Shown: in pieces, positions 16,267-25,635 of the stretch | Position numbering within the stretch: position 1 is the stretch's first letter | How the letters are laid out: each line of letters opens with the position of its first letter | Source: Bacillota bacterium | GTDB lineage: Bacteria; Bacillota; Ch66; Ch109 | Length of the DNA stretch: 64,000 bases | NCBI GenBank assembly: GCA_013178275.1 | Contig: JABLWZ010000021.1 | Span: 1 to 64,000, forward strand | Reading direction: 5' to 3' | The notes under the pieces: model-generated | The model's input: only the letters and a program-made list of their open reading frames with translations | Told to the model about the DNA's origin: nothing | Database searches by the model: none | Translations under genes and position numbers: made by a program

Positions 16267-17715
16267 TTAGTTGGGCTTATCCATTGATCGACGCAGGGCC
16301 GCCACCAGCCTGGGTATCTCCTCCAGGGAAACCGTACGGGGATCCAGCATCAGCCGCTCTTCTTTTACCCGGGCCAGCACCGGCGGGTTCTGCCGCCGCA
16401 GTGTTTCGGCCAGCTCCATGGCTGGAATGGCTGCGTGCCTGATTGCCACCACAAAGGTGGGTATCTCCCGGGCGGGCATCGCTCCGCCTCCGACCGGCGA
16501 GCTTTCGGGGACTACTGCTATCTCCAGTTTATCGTCGACACCCTCTATTCCCTGCCGGATGTGTGATCCGATGGTCTCGGCCCTCTGCCTTAATTCCTCC
16601 GGAGGCAGTGTGAGCATCCGCAGGGTAGGAATGTTCTCCAGCGCCTGCTGGGGATCGAGATATTCCCGCAGGGTGGCTTCCAGGGCAGCCAGGGTCAGCT
16701 TGTCTATCCTAAGCGCTCTGAGCAGCGGGTTCTTCTTCATGGGCTCGATGTACTCCCGCCGGCCGACTATTATCCCCGCCTGGGGCCCTCCCAACAGTTT
16801 GTCCCCGCTGAACACCACCACGTCTGCCCCGGCGCTGACGCTGTCTCTCACCAGGGGTTCCTCCGGCAGACCCCAGGGCTGCAGGTTGAGCAGCAGACCG
16901 CTGCCCAGGTCCTCCATGACCGGAAGTCCTCTCCGCTCCCCCAGGGCGACCAGTTCGTCGATGCTGGTCTCGTGGGTGAATCCGATGATGCGGTAGTTGC
17001 TGGTGTGGACCTTTAACAAAAGGGCGGTATGCTCGGTGACAGCCTGTTCATAGTCGCGCAGGTAGGTCTTGTTGGTGGTCCCTACCTCGATCAGCTGGGC
17101 GCCGCTCTGCTGCATAACCTCCGGCACCCGGAAGGAGCCGCCTATTTCCACCAGCTGGCCCCGCGAGACTATCACCTCCCGCCCCTTGGCCAGGGTGCTC
17201 AGGGCGACCAGTACGGCGGCCGCGTTGTTGTTGACCACCAGTCCGTCCTCGGCCCCGGTGATCATGGTCAGCAGCTTGACCACGTGCTGATAGCGCGAAC
17301 CCCTGGTCCCGGAAGACAGGTCCAGTTCCAGGTTGGTGTAGCTCCCGGCAGCTTCCATCACCGCGTACCTGGCGGACTCGCTGAGTCTCGCCCGCCCCAG
17401 GTTGGTGTGCAGCACCACCCCGGTGGCGTTTATGACTGGTTTTAGGCTGCGTTCGCCTTTTTCCACCACTTTCTGGCGGATCAGTTCGACCGCTTCGGCA
17501 ACGATGTCCTGACGGTCGGGGTAACGGTCGGGTTCAGAAGAAATCCGCTCCCGGATAACCTCCAGCGCCTCCCGGGCCATCTCCACCAGGAGTCGGCGCG
17601 GAACCTGCGCCATCATACCCGCTACCCCGGGTTCCCGCAGGATGGCATCGACGGCCGGAAGGGACCGCAGCTTATCGTTGATGGGCGATTTATTGTCCGG
17701 TAAAGGTCTTTTCAT
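16267..17715 (-). CDS. selA: L-seryl-tRNA(Sec) selenium transferase
   Basis: A 482-aa PLP enzyme that converts Ser-tRNA-Sec to Sec-tRNA-Sec using selenophosphate. The N-terminal helical region (LPAVDAILREP) binds tRNA-Sec; NATGVVLHTNLGRA and the PLP-lysine segment SGDKLLGGPQAG (about residue 300) are the family hallmarks. Length is typical. With selB downstream this is the standard selAB order, showing that the organism makes selenoproteins. The ribosome site (GAAGG, about 10 bases away) is modest. Confidence 0.96.
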   Translation of the reverse strand: MKRPLPDNKSPINDKLRSLPAVDAILREPGVAGMMAQVPRRLLVEMAREALEVIRERISSEPDRYPDRQDIVAEAVELIRQKVVEKGERSLKPVINATGVVLHTNLGRARLSESARYAVMEAAGSYTNLELDLSSGTRGSRYQHVVKLLTMITGAEDGLVVNNNAAAVLVALSTLAKGREVIVSRGQLVEIGGSFRVPEVMQQSGAQLIEVGTTNKTYLRDYEQAVTEHTALLLKVHTSNYRIIGFTHETSIDELVALGERRGLPVMEDLGSGLLLNLQPWGLPEEPLVRDSVSAGADVVVFSGDKLLGGPQAGIIVGRREYIEPMKKNPLLRALRIDKLTLAALEATLREYLDPQQALENIPTLRMLTLPPEELRQRAETIGSHIRQGIEGVDDKLEIAVVPESSPVGGGAMPAREIPTFVVAIRHAAIPAMELAETLRRQNPPVLARVKEERLMLDPRTVSLEEIPRLVAALRRSMDKPN

Positions 17716-17991
17716 CGTGCCATTTGCCTTCTTTTCCCGAGAAATCGACCGCTGGCGGCCGATTTTACCCCTTCACATCCGCCGCGCGCGTATTAATTGT
17801 ACCAAAGAATACAAATAATCTCCATATCCGGCGCGGGTCAGATAAAATAATCTCCAGCCATTCCTTTGTGACATATTTTGTGCCTATCCCCTGGTATTAT
17901 TTATGCTGTAGTACTAACTGGCTGTCGACGAATAATCCCCTGGATTAAGGCCTATAATAGACTAGTTATTCTATTCAGCGAGGTCTTTGCG

Positions 17992-18648
17992 ATGGAACAG
18001 CGCCGGGACAGTCGGGATGAAAACCTGGAACGGATGCGGGTACATATCGACGACCCCTTTTCCGCGATAAGATTATCCGACTCTCTGCAGCGGCACCTCC
18101 AGCGGCTGGATCAGGAAAGGGCCCGCAGCGTGGTGGCGGTCTGCATCGGGACCGACCGCTCCACAGGGGACAGCCTGGGGCCGCTGGTCGGCAGCAAGCT
18201 GAACCGGATGCGTCTCCCCTATCTGAGTCGGGTGGCGGGGACGCTGGATAAGCCGGTGCATGCCACCAACCTGAAGCAGACCCTGGAGGAAATCGCCGGG
18301 GAGTTCGAGTCACCGCTGATCCTGGCGGTGGATGCGTGCCTCGGCCGCCTGGAGAGCGTGGGCTTCATCACCCTGGCCCCGGGAGCGCTGCAGCCCGGCG
18401 CGGGGGTCAACAAAACCCTGCCGCCGGTCGGGGACCTGCACATCTCGGGGATCGTGAACGTGGGGGGATACCTGGAGTTTATGGTGCTGCAGAACACCCG
18501 GCTCAGCCTGGTGATGAGGATGGCGGACCGGATCGCGCTGGGAATCTATGTGGCATGCAAGAAGCTGGGCGCGGTAAACCTGGAAGCGCGGGAACTGCCT
18601 GCCTACCCGGTCGAGTCCGGCTGGGAGCCGGTGCCCTCGCCGGCCTGA
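17992..18648 (+). CDS. yyaC: Spore protease YyaC
   Basis: A 218-aa protein of the YyaC family, related to the GPR germination protease fold. The signature CIGTDRSTGDSLGPLVG is at about residue 50, and AVDACLGR and the SGIVNVGGYLEF block follow. The ATG at 17992 is preferred over the far-upstream starts because family proteins begin close to it and only CGAGG precedes it. In Bacillus yyaC is transcribed in sporulation and lies beside the origin-proximal par genes, as here. Supports a spore-forming host. TATAAT at 17953 may be its -10 box. Confidence 0.88.
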   Translation: MEQRRDSRDENLERMRVHIDDPFSAIRLSDSLQRHLQRLDQERARSVVAVCIGTDRSTGDSLGPLVGSKLNRMRLPYLSRVAGTLDKPVHATNLKQTLEEIAGEFESPLILAVDACLGRLESVGFITLAPGALQPGAGVNKTLPPVGDLHISGIVNVGGYLEFMVLQNTRLSLVMRMADRIALGIYVACKKLGAVNLEARELPAYPVESGWEPVPSPA

Positions 18649-18703
18649 ACCAACCCATGTCGATTGTCCATAGAGGCTTTATATCAGGTCTGCCGAGTAT
18701 GAT

Positions 18704-18730
18704 AAACCTTCCCGGGCGGGAAGGTTTTGT
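18704..18730. terminator. Bidirectional terminator between yyaC and the thioesterase gene
   Basis: AAACCTTCCC and GGGAAGGTTT form a 10-bp stem with a 4-nt loop, with TTTT on the plus side. It lies between two convergent genes. Confidence 0.75.
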
Positions 18731-18747
18731 GATTGTTACTGCTGATT

Positions 18748-19212
18748 TTAACTCGGCCGTTCTTTCATCCGTTCTAACCTTTGGCGGGCTTCCTCGAACC
18801 GCTGCTGCTGCTCTGAGGTCTCGATCTCCAGCGGCGGCACGTTTGTCGGCTTCCCGCTGCGGTCCAGCGCCACCATCACGAAATACCCTTCCAGGGCCGG
18901 CTTAACCTCTCCGGTGTTGAGATCCTCTACTCTGACTGTAACATAGATTTCCATGGATGTTCGGCCGGTATATATAATTTCCGCGTCGCACAGCACCAGG
19001 TTGCCGATCAGGATCGGTTCCTTAAAGATCAGCCGGTCGACGCTGGCGGTGACAACATTGCGGTTGGAGTGACGCTTTGCTACAACCCCGGCAGCTGAGT
19101 CCATGATTTTCATTAGCTCGCCGCCGTGCATGTTGCCGGCCGAGTTTGCATGGGTCAGCAGGACCACTTCGGTCATGGTTACCCGTGACGCTGATGCTGG
19201 TTTTGGATGCAA
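18748..19212 (-). CDS. Acyl-CoA thioesterase, hotdog fold (YkhA/BFIT type)
   Basis: A 154-aa hotdog hydrolase of acyl-CoA esters. The family block HANSAGNMHGGELMKIMD, with the catalytic Asn/His-Gly-Gly region and the following Asp, is at about residues 20-40; VTASVDRLIF and the KPTNVPPL region near the C-terminus are also typical. A TTG start with AAAGGAG nine bases upstream fits. It acts in the cytoplasm on CoA thioesters of unknown length. Stand-alone gene. Confidence 0.88.
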   Translation of the reverse strand: MHPKPASASRVTMTEVVLLTHANSAGNMHGGELMKIMDSAAGVVAKRHSNRNVVTASVDRLIFKEPILIGNLVLCDAEIIYTGRTSMEIYVTVRVEDLNTGEVKPALEGYFVMVALDRSGKPTNVPPLEIETSEQQQRFEEARQRLERMKERPS

Positions 19213-19443
19213 ATCAAACAGCTCCTTTACTACTGATTACTAGAACATTATAAAGGAATTTCTTGGCAATTAAACCCTTTTCTTGTTAATCTTTGGCCCG
19301 GCTGCTTGAAATTGAAACCACATTCGCTTTTGTGCTAGTATAAATTTGGCTTTACTCGGATATTTATAGCGGATGCGCCACTCCTGTATGGGCCGGCATT
19401 ATCGAGGTGCCTTTGCTCAGATAGGAACTGCGTTATTTTTTTC

Positions 19444-19460
19444 GCGGGGCGTCGCCCCGC
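19444..19460. repeat. GC-rich hairpin upstream of the MFS gene
   Basis: GCGGGGC-GTC-GCCCCGC followed by TGTTATTT. It may be a terminator-like or regulatory hairpin in the leader; the rest of 19213-19443 holds only AT-rich promoter-like sequence. Confidence 0.45.
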
Positions 19461-19500
19461 TGTTATTTGCCTTTTGGATATAGAGACTAGGAGGTTTCTG

Positions 19501-20724
19501 GTGCCTGCCTACAAGTTCGCTGATCTGCTGAGCAGCCGAGTGATCCGGGTCATCCTGGTCTCACAACTGTTTCTCCAGTTGGGCGTTTGGATACGCAACT
19601 TCGCGGTCCTGCTCTACGTGATCGAACAGACCGCGGGTGACCCGTTCGCGGTCTCGATGATCTCGGTCGCCGAGTATGCCCCGATCTTCGTCTTCTCCTT
19701 CATCGGCGGCGCATACGCCGACCGCTGGAGGCCGAAGCGAACCATGATCTGGTGTGACTTCCTGAGCGGCCTGTCGGTCTTCGCGGTGCTCGCCGCTTTT
19801 TACCTGGGCACCTGGAAGGCGGTATTCTTCGTCACCCTTATCTCGGCCATCCTTTCGCAGTTTTCCCAACCCTCGGGGATGAAGCTGTTTAAGATCCACC
19901 TGTCGGAGGATCAGGTGCAGGCGGGTATGTCCATATACCAGACCATCTTCTCGGTCTTCGTGATACTCGGCCCGGCGGTGGGCACCTTCGTATTCCAGAG
20001 GTTCGGGGTCAACGCCTCGATCGCCCTGACCGGCCTGTCCTTCCTGATTTCAGCGGCGGTCCTGACCTTCCTCCCAGCGGACCCGGCGGCCAAGACGAAA
20101 CCAGCCACCCGGCTGATCTCCGAGATGGCGGAGGGAATCCGCTACCTGCTCTCCAGGCGGGTGCTCACCCTGCTCTGCCTGAGCTTTATGGCGGCCGGGC
20201 TCGGCCTGGGCCTGATCCAGCCTTTGAGCGTCTTCCTGGTGACCGAAAACCTGGGGCTGCCCAAGGAATCCCTGCAGTGGCTGGTGAGCGTCAACGGGGC
20301 CGGGATGGTCCTGGGTGGCGCACTGGTAATGGCGGTTTCTCGAAAGGTAAGTCCTAAAAGCCTGTTGGTTCTGGGGATGCTGGTTATCGCGGCAGGTACG
20401 AGCGTGCTGGGGATTTCCACCCGGCTGTGGCTTACCCTGGCGGTGGAACTGGTCAATGGTCTGGTGCTCCCCGGCATCTCCGTGGGTATCAACACCCTTT
20501 TTCTGCAGAATACCGAGATTGACTTTATCGGCCGGGTGAACGGAATACTGATCCCGATCTACACGGGTTCGATAGTGCTGACGATGAGTCTGGCCGGCTC
20601 ACTTATGAAGGCGTTTTCGCTGCTGGTGATATTTCAGGCGGCGGCACTGTTGTTTTTGGTGGGACTGGGGTTCATCTTCCTGCTGCCCCCCTCACCGGAA
20701 CGACCGCTGGGGGAGAACGGCTAG
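19501..20724 (+). CDS. Major facilitator superfamily transporter, probable exporter
   Basis: A 407-aa membrane protein with about twelve hydrophobic helices. The loop 2-3 motif GGAYADRWRPKR (G-x-x-x-D-R-x-x-R/K) is at about residue 70, and the internal repeat halves are separated by a soluble loop around 190-205. It resembles the MefA/enterobactin-exporter branch of MFS. The start is the GTG at 19501 with AGGAGG six bases upstream rather than the TTG at 19474. The substrate cannot be told from sequence. Confidence 0.82.
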   Translation: MPAYKFADLLSSRVIRVILVSQLFLQLGVWIRNFAVLLYVIEQTAGDPFAVSMISVAEYAPIFVFSFIGGAYADRWRPKRTMIWCDFLSGLSVFAVLAAFYLGTWKAVFFVTLISAILSQFSQPSGMKLFKIHLSEDQVQAGMSIYQTIFSVFVILGPAVGTFVFQRFGVNASIALTGLSFLISAAVLTFLPADPAAKTKPATRLISEMAEGIRYLLSRRVLTLLCLSFMAAGLGLGLIQPLSVFLVTENLGLPKESLQWLVSVNGAGMVLGGALVMAVSRKVSPKSLLVLGMLVIAAGTSVLGISTRLWLTLAVELVNGLVLPGISVGINTLFLQNTEIDFIGRVNGILIPIYTGSIVLTMSLAGSLMKAFSLLVIFQAAALLFLVGLGFIFLLPPSPERPLGENG

Positions 20725-20779
20725 GAAATGGTCAACCTGGGTGGTACTGGAGGAACGGCTTGTCTTCTGCTGCTGGAGT

Positions 20780-21040
20780 CTAGTTTAATACCCTTACCTG
20801 CAGCCAGAAGATCCGGCCGCACTTTGAACACTGGCCTATCCCGTGGTGGTCCTCTCCATGGTACATAATGCCCACGATTTTCACGTTTTCGGGCTTACCG
20901 ATCCCCTCGTGGCAGCACTCCTGGCTCTGGGGGATCTCGAGAAAATCACCGCAAAAAATCCAGTTGTCAAGGTCTTCGCCGGCATCTACGTCTACCTGAT
21001 AGGCTCTCTCCACCAGCCATCTCGGAGGCTCCTTCTTCAT
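20780..21040 (-). CDS. Small zinc-ribbon-like protein, unknown function
   Basis: An 86-aa protein; ATG 21040 follows GAAAGGGGGG. It contains one CxxC knuckle near the C-terminus (CSKCGRIF) and a CCHEG motif near residue 43, which could complete a metal site together with nearby histidines (YHGEDHHG). I know of no function. It stands alone between the MFS gene and a phosphoribosyltransferase gene. Confidence 0.6.
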   Translation of the reverse strand: MKKEPPRWLVERAYQVDVDAGEDLDNWIFCGDFLEIPQSQECCHEGIGKPENVKIVGIMYHGEDHHGIGQCSKCGRIFWLQVRVLN

Positions 21041-21170
21041 TGGTAACCCCCCTTTCAAGTTAGATATTCGCCGTCCGATAGGGGATTCCTTCTTGGGGCG
21101 GTCTCGTCTCAATAAGTTTTATTGGTTTATGGTATGGGCTTTTTTTATTTTAGAGCCGCCCCCTCCCAGC

Positions 21171-21812
21171 TTAATGGCCTTCCGCCCCGAATCCCTTTAG
21201 TATCTCTATGACCTCCTGGTCAGTGGTCTGGCTGAAGTCCCGGTAAAACTGCCCCACCGCGTAAAACTCTGACGGTGTCTGCAGGCAGACTATTTCGTCC
21301 ACCTGAGGCCGCAGCCGTTCAATGGTGTCCGGCGGTGCGACCGGGACCGCCAGCACCAGCTTTTTTACCGGCTGGCGGCGTAGGTACTGGATCCCGGCCT
21401 CGACGGTGAAACCCGTGGCTATCCCGTCATCCACCAGAATCACCGTTTTCCCCGCTGTCTCCGGCATGGGCCGGTCCCCTCGATAGGCGTTCATCCGACG
21501 TCTTATCTCGGAGGTTTCCTTCTCTATCAACCGCTTCAGCGAGTCCTGGCTGAGTCCGAAACGCTCATACCCCTGCAGCAGCAGTGCGCCGCCGTCGGGT
21601 GCGACCGCACCGATGGCCAGTTCGGGGTTGGAAGGGGCCCCCAGCTTACGGGGTATGATCAGGTCCAGAGGGGCCTTCAGTTCCCGGGCGATCGGTTGGG
21701 CAACCACTACTCCGCCGCGCGGAACCGCCAGGATCAGTACGTCCTGGTAGTCTTTCCCCTTTATCTCCTGAGCCAGCATCTGGCCCGCTTCCCTGCGATC
21801 TGCAAAACGCAT
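21171..21812 (-). CDS. Phosphoribosyltransferase-domain protein
   Basis: A 213-aa type I PRTase-fold protein. The PRPP loop VILVDDGIATGFT is at about residues 118-130, with AVPRGGVVVA near 30. Proteins of this layout are often fused or linked to dienelactone-hydrolase domains and have no settled substrate. ATG at 21812 is chosen because GGAGGGTGC sits directly upstream; a longer frame upstream lacks a ribosome site. Single gene. Confidence 0.82.
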   Translation of the reverse strand: MRFADRREAGQMLAQEIKGKDYQDVLILAVPRGGVVVAQPIARELKAPLDLIIPRKLGAPSNPELAIGAVAPDGGALLLQGYERFGLSQDSLKRLIEKETSEIRRRMNAYRGDRPMPETAGKTVILVDDGIATGFTVEAGIQYLRRQPVKKLVLAVPVAPPDTIERLRPQVDEIVCLQTPSEFYAVGQFYRDFSQTTDQEVIEILKGFGAEGH

Positions 21813-21997
21813 ATGCACCCTCCTTTTTTCGGGAGTTATGGTCAGGCATTTGTTTAACAATACTATTATATCCCCTTCTCTTCAACGCTCACAGTATTCA
21901 TGGGTTGGACCGGCGCCGACCGCCCTGCCAGGAGCAGGAAAATGTTTTGGGAAAAGCGAATAAAAGTGTTATTCTATCAATATGATGGGAGGCCGGT

Positions 21998-22480
21998 ATG
22001 CCCTGGTGCCCCCGCTGTGGAACCGAATACCGCTCCGGTTATGATGTCTGCAGTGACTGCTCGGTGACGTTGGTGGATACCCCGCCTTCCCAAAATACAC
22101 CGGCGGTTTATGGCTATCAGGGCGGCTGGGCTTTTTGGGTCAACGTGTTCGACGCCCGGGAGGCAGAGATGTTAAAGACTTGGGCTGAAAGCGAGAACAT
22201 CCCGGTTCTCCTGCGGCCCCGCGAACCGTCCGGTGATTATATGGGTATCTACCTGGGAAACACCTACAATATAGACCTGTACGTGCCCGAGGACAGCCTG
22301 GAGGCAGCCCGGGCCCTGATCGGTGGCCATGCATCGTCGGAATCTGAAACGGCTGATCCTGAAACTGAATCTGCTTCCACCGTTCGGACATCCATCGGCA
22401 AGTCCCTTATCATATGGGTTTGGCTCATCCCCATGCTGTTGGGTTTAATAGTACTTCTGCTAAAGGGTCTATCCCGATAG
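21998..22480 (+). CDS. Zinc-ribbon protein with DUF2007-like domain and C-terminal membrane anchor
   Basis: 160 aa. Two CxxC knuckles (CPRCGTEYRSGYDVCSDC) form an N-terminal zinc ribbon at residues 4-21. The middle (VFDAREAEMLKTWAESENIPVLL) resembles DUF2007/putative signal-transducing domains, and one hydrophobic helix (LIIWVWLIPMLLGLIVLLL) anchors the C-terminus. It ends 20 bases before larC in the same direction, so the two are probably co-transcribed. Function unknown. Confidence 0.7.
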   Translation: MPWCPRCGTEYRSGYDVCSDCSVTLVDTPPSQNTPAVYGYQGGWAFWVNVFDAREAEMLKTWAESENIPVLLRPREPSGDYMGIYLGNTYNIDLYVPEDSLEAARALIGGHASSESETADPETESASTVRTSIGKSLIIWVWLIPMLLGLIVLLLKGLSR

Positions 22481-22500
22481 CCCACGAAAGGAGATTATTG

Positions 22501-23718
22501 ATGCGGGTTGTATACCTGGACTGCTTCAGCGGGGTCAGCGGTGATATGCTGCTGGGTGCGCTGCTCGACGCAGGAGTGGACTATGAGGCCCTGTTCAGCC
22601 ACCTGCAGTCGCTGGGGCTGCCCGGGCTCCGCCTTGAACTGCGGCCGGTGCGTAAATGCAGCCTAAGCGCCAAGCAGGTAGAGGTTTTAACCGATACCGA
22701 CCAGCCCGAACGTCACCTGCGGGATATACTGGAGCTTTTCAACGGCAGCACGCTCCCCCTTTCGGTGGTAAAACAGGCGGGCGAGGTTTTCCAGCGGCTG
22801 GCGGCAGTGGAAGCTCATGTCCACCAGGTGTCTCCCGAAGAGATCCACTTCCACGAGATCGGGGCGGCGGATTCTATAGTTGATATAGTAGGAACCATAC
22901 TTGGTTTTCACCTTTTGGGGGTAGAGAAAGTATACTTCTCCCCCCTGCCCTACGGCCGAGGTGTGATCCGCTGCCAGCACGGGACACTCCCCAACCCCTC
23001 CCCGGCCGCCTTGGAACTGCTGAAGGGAGTCCCGATCTATCAGGTGGACGCTGAAGGGGAACTGGTGACACCGACCGGTGCGGTGCTGGTGACCTCGCTG
23101 GGGACCTTCGCCGCCTCCCCTCCCCCAATGAGGGTGAACGCCATCGGCTACGGCGCCGGCAGCCGCGACCTTTCATGGCCCAACGTGCTGCGGCTCTGGT
23201 TGGGCGAGGCCGAGGACTCTCTCCCGGCCGCCGCCTCGTCTTTCAATTGGGAGGCGGTATATATCCTGGAGACCACTATCGACGATATGAATCCCGAGTG
23301 GATGCCGCACCTCCGCAATAGGCTGGAAGAAACCGGCGCCATCGACGCCTGGTGGAAGCCGGTTTTGATGAAGAAGGGTCGGTCGGGTCTGGAATTGACC
23401 GTGCTATCTTCCGAGTCTAAGGTCGATCCCTTGATCCAGGTGATTCTGGAGGAGAGCACCACCCTGGGGGTGCGGGTAAGGAAAGAAAACCGCTGCTGCT
23501 TAGAACGACGAGAACTCTCGGTCACCACCCCCTATGGCATAATCCACGCCAAACAAGCCTGGTTCCCGTCCCCGGAGGGACGCTCCTGGCGGGTCAAACC
23601 AGAGTATGAGTCGTGCCGCGAGCTGGCGGAGCGGCACAAGGTCCCTATCCACCAGGTCTATGCCGCGTTCTGGAAGGCGCTGGAAATGCCCTCGATGGAC
23701 CTGGCTAATCGTAAATAA
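22501..23718 (+). CDS. larC: Nickel-pincer cofactor biosynthesis protein LarC
   Basis: A 405-aa cyclometallase that inserts nickel into the pyridinium bis-thiocarboxylate pincer cofactor of lactate racemase LarA. The N-terminal DCFSGVSGDMLLGALLDAG, HFHEIGAADSI and the C-terminal TTIDDMNPEWMPHL blocks are all family signatures. The gene is one uninterrupted frame; in some lactobacilli larC is split and joined by a frameshift. ATG at 22501 has AAAGGAG upstream. larA is about 28 kb away in this window; larB and larE are not seen. Confidence 0.93.
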   Translation: MRVVYLDCFSGVSGDMLLGALLDAGVDYEALFSHLQSLGLPGLRLELRPVRKCSLSAKQVEVLTDTDQPERHLRDILELFNGSTLPLSVVKQAGEVFQRLAAVEAHVHQVSPEEIHFHEIGAADSIVDIVGTILGFHLLGVEKVYFSPLPYGRGVIRCQHGTLPNPSPAALELLKGVPIYQVDAEGELVTPTGAVLVTSLGTFAASPPPMRVNAIGYGAGSRDLSWPNVLRLWLGEAEDSLPAAASSFNWEAVYILETTIDDMNPEWMPHLRNRLEETGAIDAWWKPVLMKKGRSGLELTVLSSESKVDPLIQVILEESTTLGVRVRKENRCCLERRELSVTTPYGIIHAKQAWFPSPEGRSWRVKPEYESCRELAERHKVPIHQVYAAFWKALEMPSMDLANRK

Positions 23719-23732
23719 TAATGCGGAGTGCT

Positions 23733-23754
23733 CAATGTTCCACGTGGAACATTG
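23733..23754. promoter_or_regulatory. parS site 1
   Basis: A 22-bp perfect palindrome whose 16-bp centre TGTTCCACGTGGAACA (23736-23751) matches the Firmicute ParB/Spo0J site (TGTTnCACGTGnAACA type). It lies between larC and the purC-like gene, about 12 kb from dnaA and 2 kb from parB. Confidence 0.88.
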
Positions 23755-23827
23755 TAAATTAAATGTGGAAACGATTTTCCTGGCTGGTTATAGTACCTAC
23801 CAGCCATGTTTGAGGAGGATTAGGACA

Positions 23828-24748
23828 ATGATAATCGCTCAAGGGAAGACCAAAACCGTTACGCCTGGACCTCGGCCCAATACCGTCCTGCTGAACACGG
23901 CCGACGTGCTTACCGGTGGAGACGCCGCCAAGCGGGAGATGATAAAAGACATCGGTATCTATAAAACCACCCAGGCGGCTAATGTCTTCGGCCTGCTCAA
24001 CCGCAAGGGCCTTCCTACCGCTTTTATCGAACGAAGCTCCCCCAATGCACTACTCTGCTACCAGTGCGAGATGCTGCCCCTGGAGCTGGTCATCCGCCGT
24101 TACGCCTGGGGCACCTATCTGCTGCGGCATCCCGAGTATAAGAAACCGGAAACGGCTCCCCACCGTTTTGACCGCCTGGTCTGGGAGTTTTTTCACAAGA
24201 ACTCGGTGGTAACCCCTCCCCTGACCGATTCAACGTACCAGATGGGAGAGAACGAAGCCCGCGACCGATTTTTGCGTCAGGGGGTCTGGGAGAAGGGGGT
24301 CTATACCGATCCCTACCTGGACGTGTCCAGAGAGCCCTGGGTCGTCTACCCGCCCAAAGAACCGCTGGCAGACGCTAAGCCGCTGCTCTCAATCGAGCCG
24401 CTGCTCGATCCTGGCGAGCTGGAATACCTGGTAAACGGTATCATGCTGCCCACCTTCGAGGCTCTGGAATCCAGCTGGGCCCAGGTGATAACCAGTCACG
24501 GCCCGGTGGCGCTGGTGGATCTCAAGATCGAGGTCGGTCGGCGGCAGCCTGACAACAAGCTGGTGGTCGCGGATGTCATCGACAACGACAGCTGGCGCAT
24601 CTGGCCAGGCGGCGATCCCAAGCAGCAGTTGGACAAACAGTGTTTCCGTGACGACCACCCCCTTTCCCGGGTCGCTGAAAACTACGTCCTGGTAGCTGAG
24701 CTGACCGAGCAGTTTTCGAAGAAAACTTGGCTATCGCCAAGCCTCTAG
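23828..24748 (+). CDS. purC: SAICAR synthetase-like protein (divergent PurC)
   Basis: A 306-aa protein of the SAICAR synthetase family, which joins aspartate to CAIR in purine synthesis. Seen: GKTKTV at the N-terminus (the nucleotide-binding GKxRxxY position), NTADVLTGGDAAK, GLPTAFIE, the conserved E-x-V-x-R-like ELVIRRYAWGTYL, and the late GPVALVDLKIEVG and DNDSWRIWPGG blocks. It is longer than typical bacterial PurC (about 235 aa) and has no other purine genes nearby, so it may be a special paralogue. ATG 23828 follows GAGGATTAGG. Confidence 0.75.
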   Translation: MIIAQGKTKTVTPGPRPNTVLLNTADVLTGGDAAKREMIKDIGIYKTTQAANVFGLLNRKGLPTAFIERSSPNALLCYQCEMLPLELVIRRYAWGTYLLRHPEYKKPETAPHRFDRLVWEFFHKNSVVTPPLTDSTYQMGENEARDRFLRQGVWEKGVYTDPYLDVSREPWVVYPPKEPLADAKPLLSIEPLLDPGELEYLVNGIMLPTFEALESSWAQVITSHGPVALVDLKIEVGRRQPDNKLVVADVIDNDSWRIWPGGDPKQQLDKQCFRDDHPLSRVAENYVLVAELTEQFSKKTWLSPSL

Positions 24749-24837
24749 CGCAAGCGATAGCCTTAGTTGCGAAGAAAGCTAGGCTACCGCCAAGGGCGGG
24801 AGCCATAGCTGCACTTGCTTCGGAGTGCACTTGCTTG

Positions 24838-24869
24838 TATCGGAAAGTCCTCTAACATACTTTCCGATA
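24838..24869. repeat. 11-bp hairpin between the purC-like and GNAT genes
   Basis: TATCGGAAAGT and ACTTTCCGATA arms with a 10-nt loop; no T-run follows. The preceding 24750-24830 has imprecise repeats of GCGATAGCC/GCTAGGCTACCGCC type. Confidence 0.5.
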
Positions 24870-24910
24870 GCGTAAAATAGCCGTTTTCTCCCTTTAAAGG
24901 AGGGGTTTTC

Positions 24911-25405
24911 TTGCTGGAACTGCGTTATATAGAACTTCATGAAGCTGACCTGGTCTCCCGGATAATTCGCGAGGCTTACGCCGAGCAGACGCGGGTTTTA
25001 AATATAGACCCGGTGGCGTTTCCTAACTTTGTAGGTCTCGAAAGCCCAGACGGGGTTTATCGGCGGATGGAGCAGGGGGACCGGGTGGCGCTGGCCCTGC
25101 TTGGAGGCGAACCTATCGGGACTATCAGCTACCGTGCGCTTCCCGAGGACCCCTCTCACGGTCATGTCAAACGCTTCGCTATCCTTCCACGCTTTCGGGG
25201 CCATGACTATGGGAAGTCGATGATGGACTTCGCGGAGGAAGGCCTAAGGCAGGCAGGGGTGACGACAGCGGAGATTTCACTGGTCGCCGCTTTTACCCGC
25301 CTCCGGGATTATTACCTCCGTCTTGGCTATGAGTCGAGAGCGACCAGGACCTTTGCTTCCGTTCCCTTCGCGGTGCTATTTATGGAGAAGGACCTCGGAC
25401 TATAG
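24911..25405 (+). CDS. GNAT-family N-acetyltransferase
   Basis: 164 aa with the GNAT fold. The acetyl-CoA loop RFAILPRFRGHDYGKSMMDFAEE (motif A, R/Q-x-x-G-x-G/A type) is at about residues 96-118, followed by the YLRLGYES motif B region. TTG start with AAAGGAGG ten bases upstream. The substrate is not predictable. Stand-alone gene between two parS sites. Confidence 0.82.
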   Translation: MLELRYIELHEADLVSRIIREAYAEQTRVLNIDPVAFPNFVGLESPDGVYRRMEQGDRVALALLGGEPIGTISYRALPEDPSHGHVKRFAILPRFRGHDYGKSMMDFAEEGLRQAGVTTAEISLVAAFTRLRDYYLRLGYESRATRTFASVPFAVLFMEKDLGL

Positions 25406-25635
25406 ACCGCACTTCCGCACGTCCTCAAGACAGCTTGTACCGCCAAGGCATTCCGCTGCCGTCAAGCACGGCTCACCCCTTTTTCTCTTCATTCTATCCC
25501 ACCCGGTATTTATACCAGATGAATGAGATAGTCAATAGCGCTCCATAAACACCTTACTATACCAGCCTGGGTATCGTCCAATCAGCCTGCAGCAGCATAC
25601 CGTTAATGGGCGCCCCGTGAGTTTTCTCTCCAGAC

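Noticed and set aside
24750-24910. Possible CRISPR or REP-type repeats
   Set aside because: Only imprecise GCGATAGCC-like words and one hairpin; no regular repeat-spacer pattern here or anywhere in the window.
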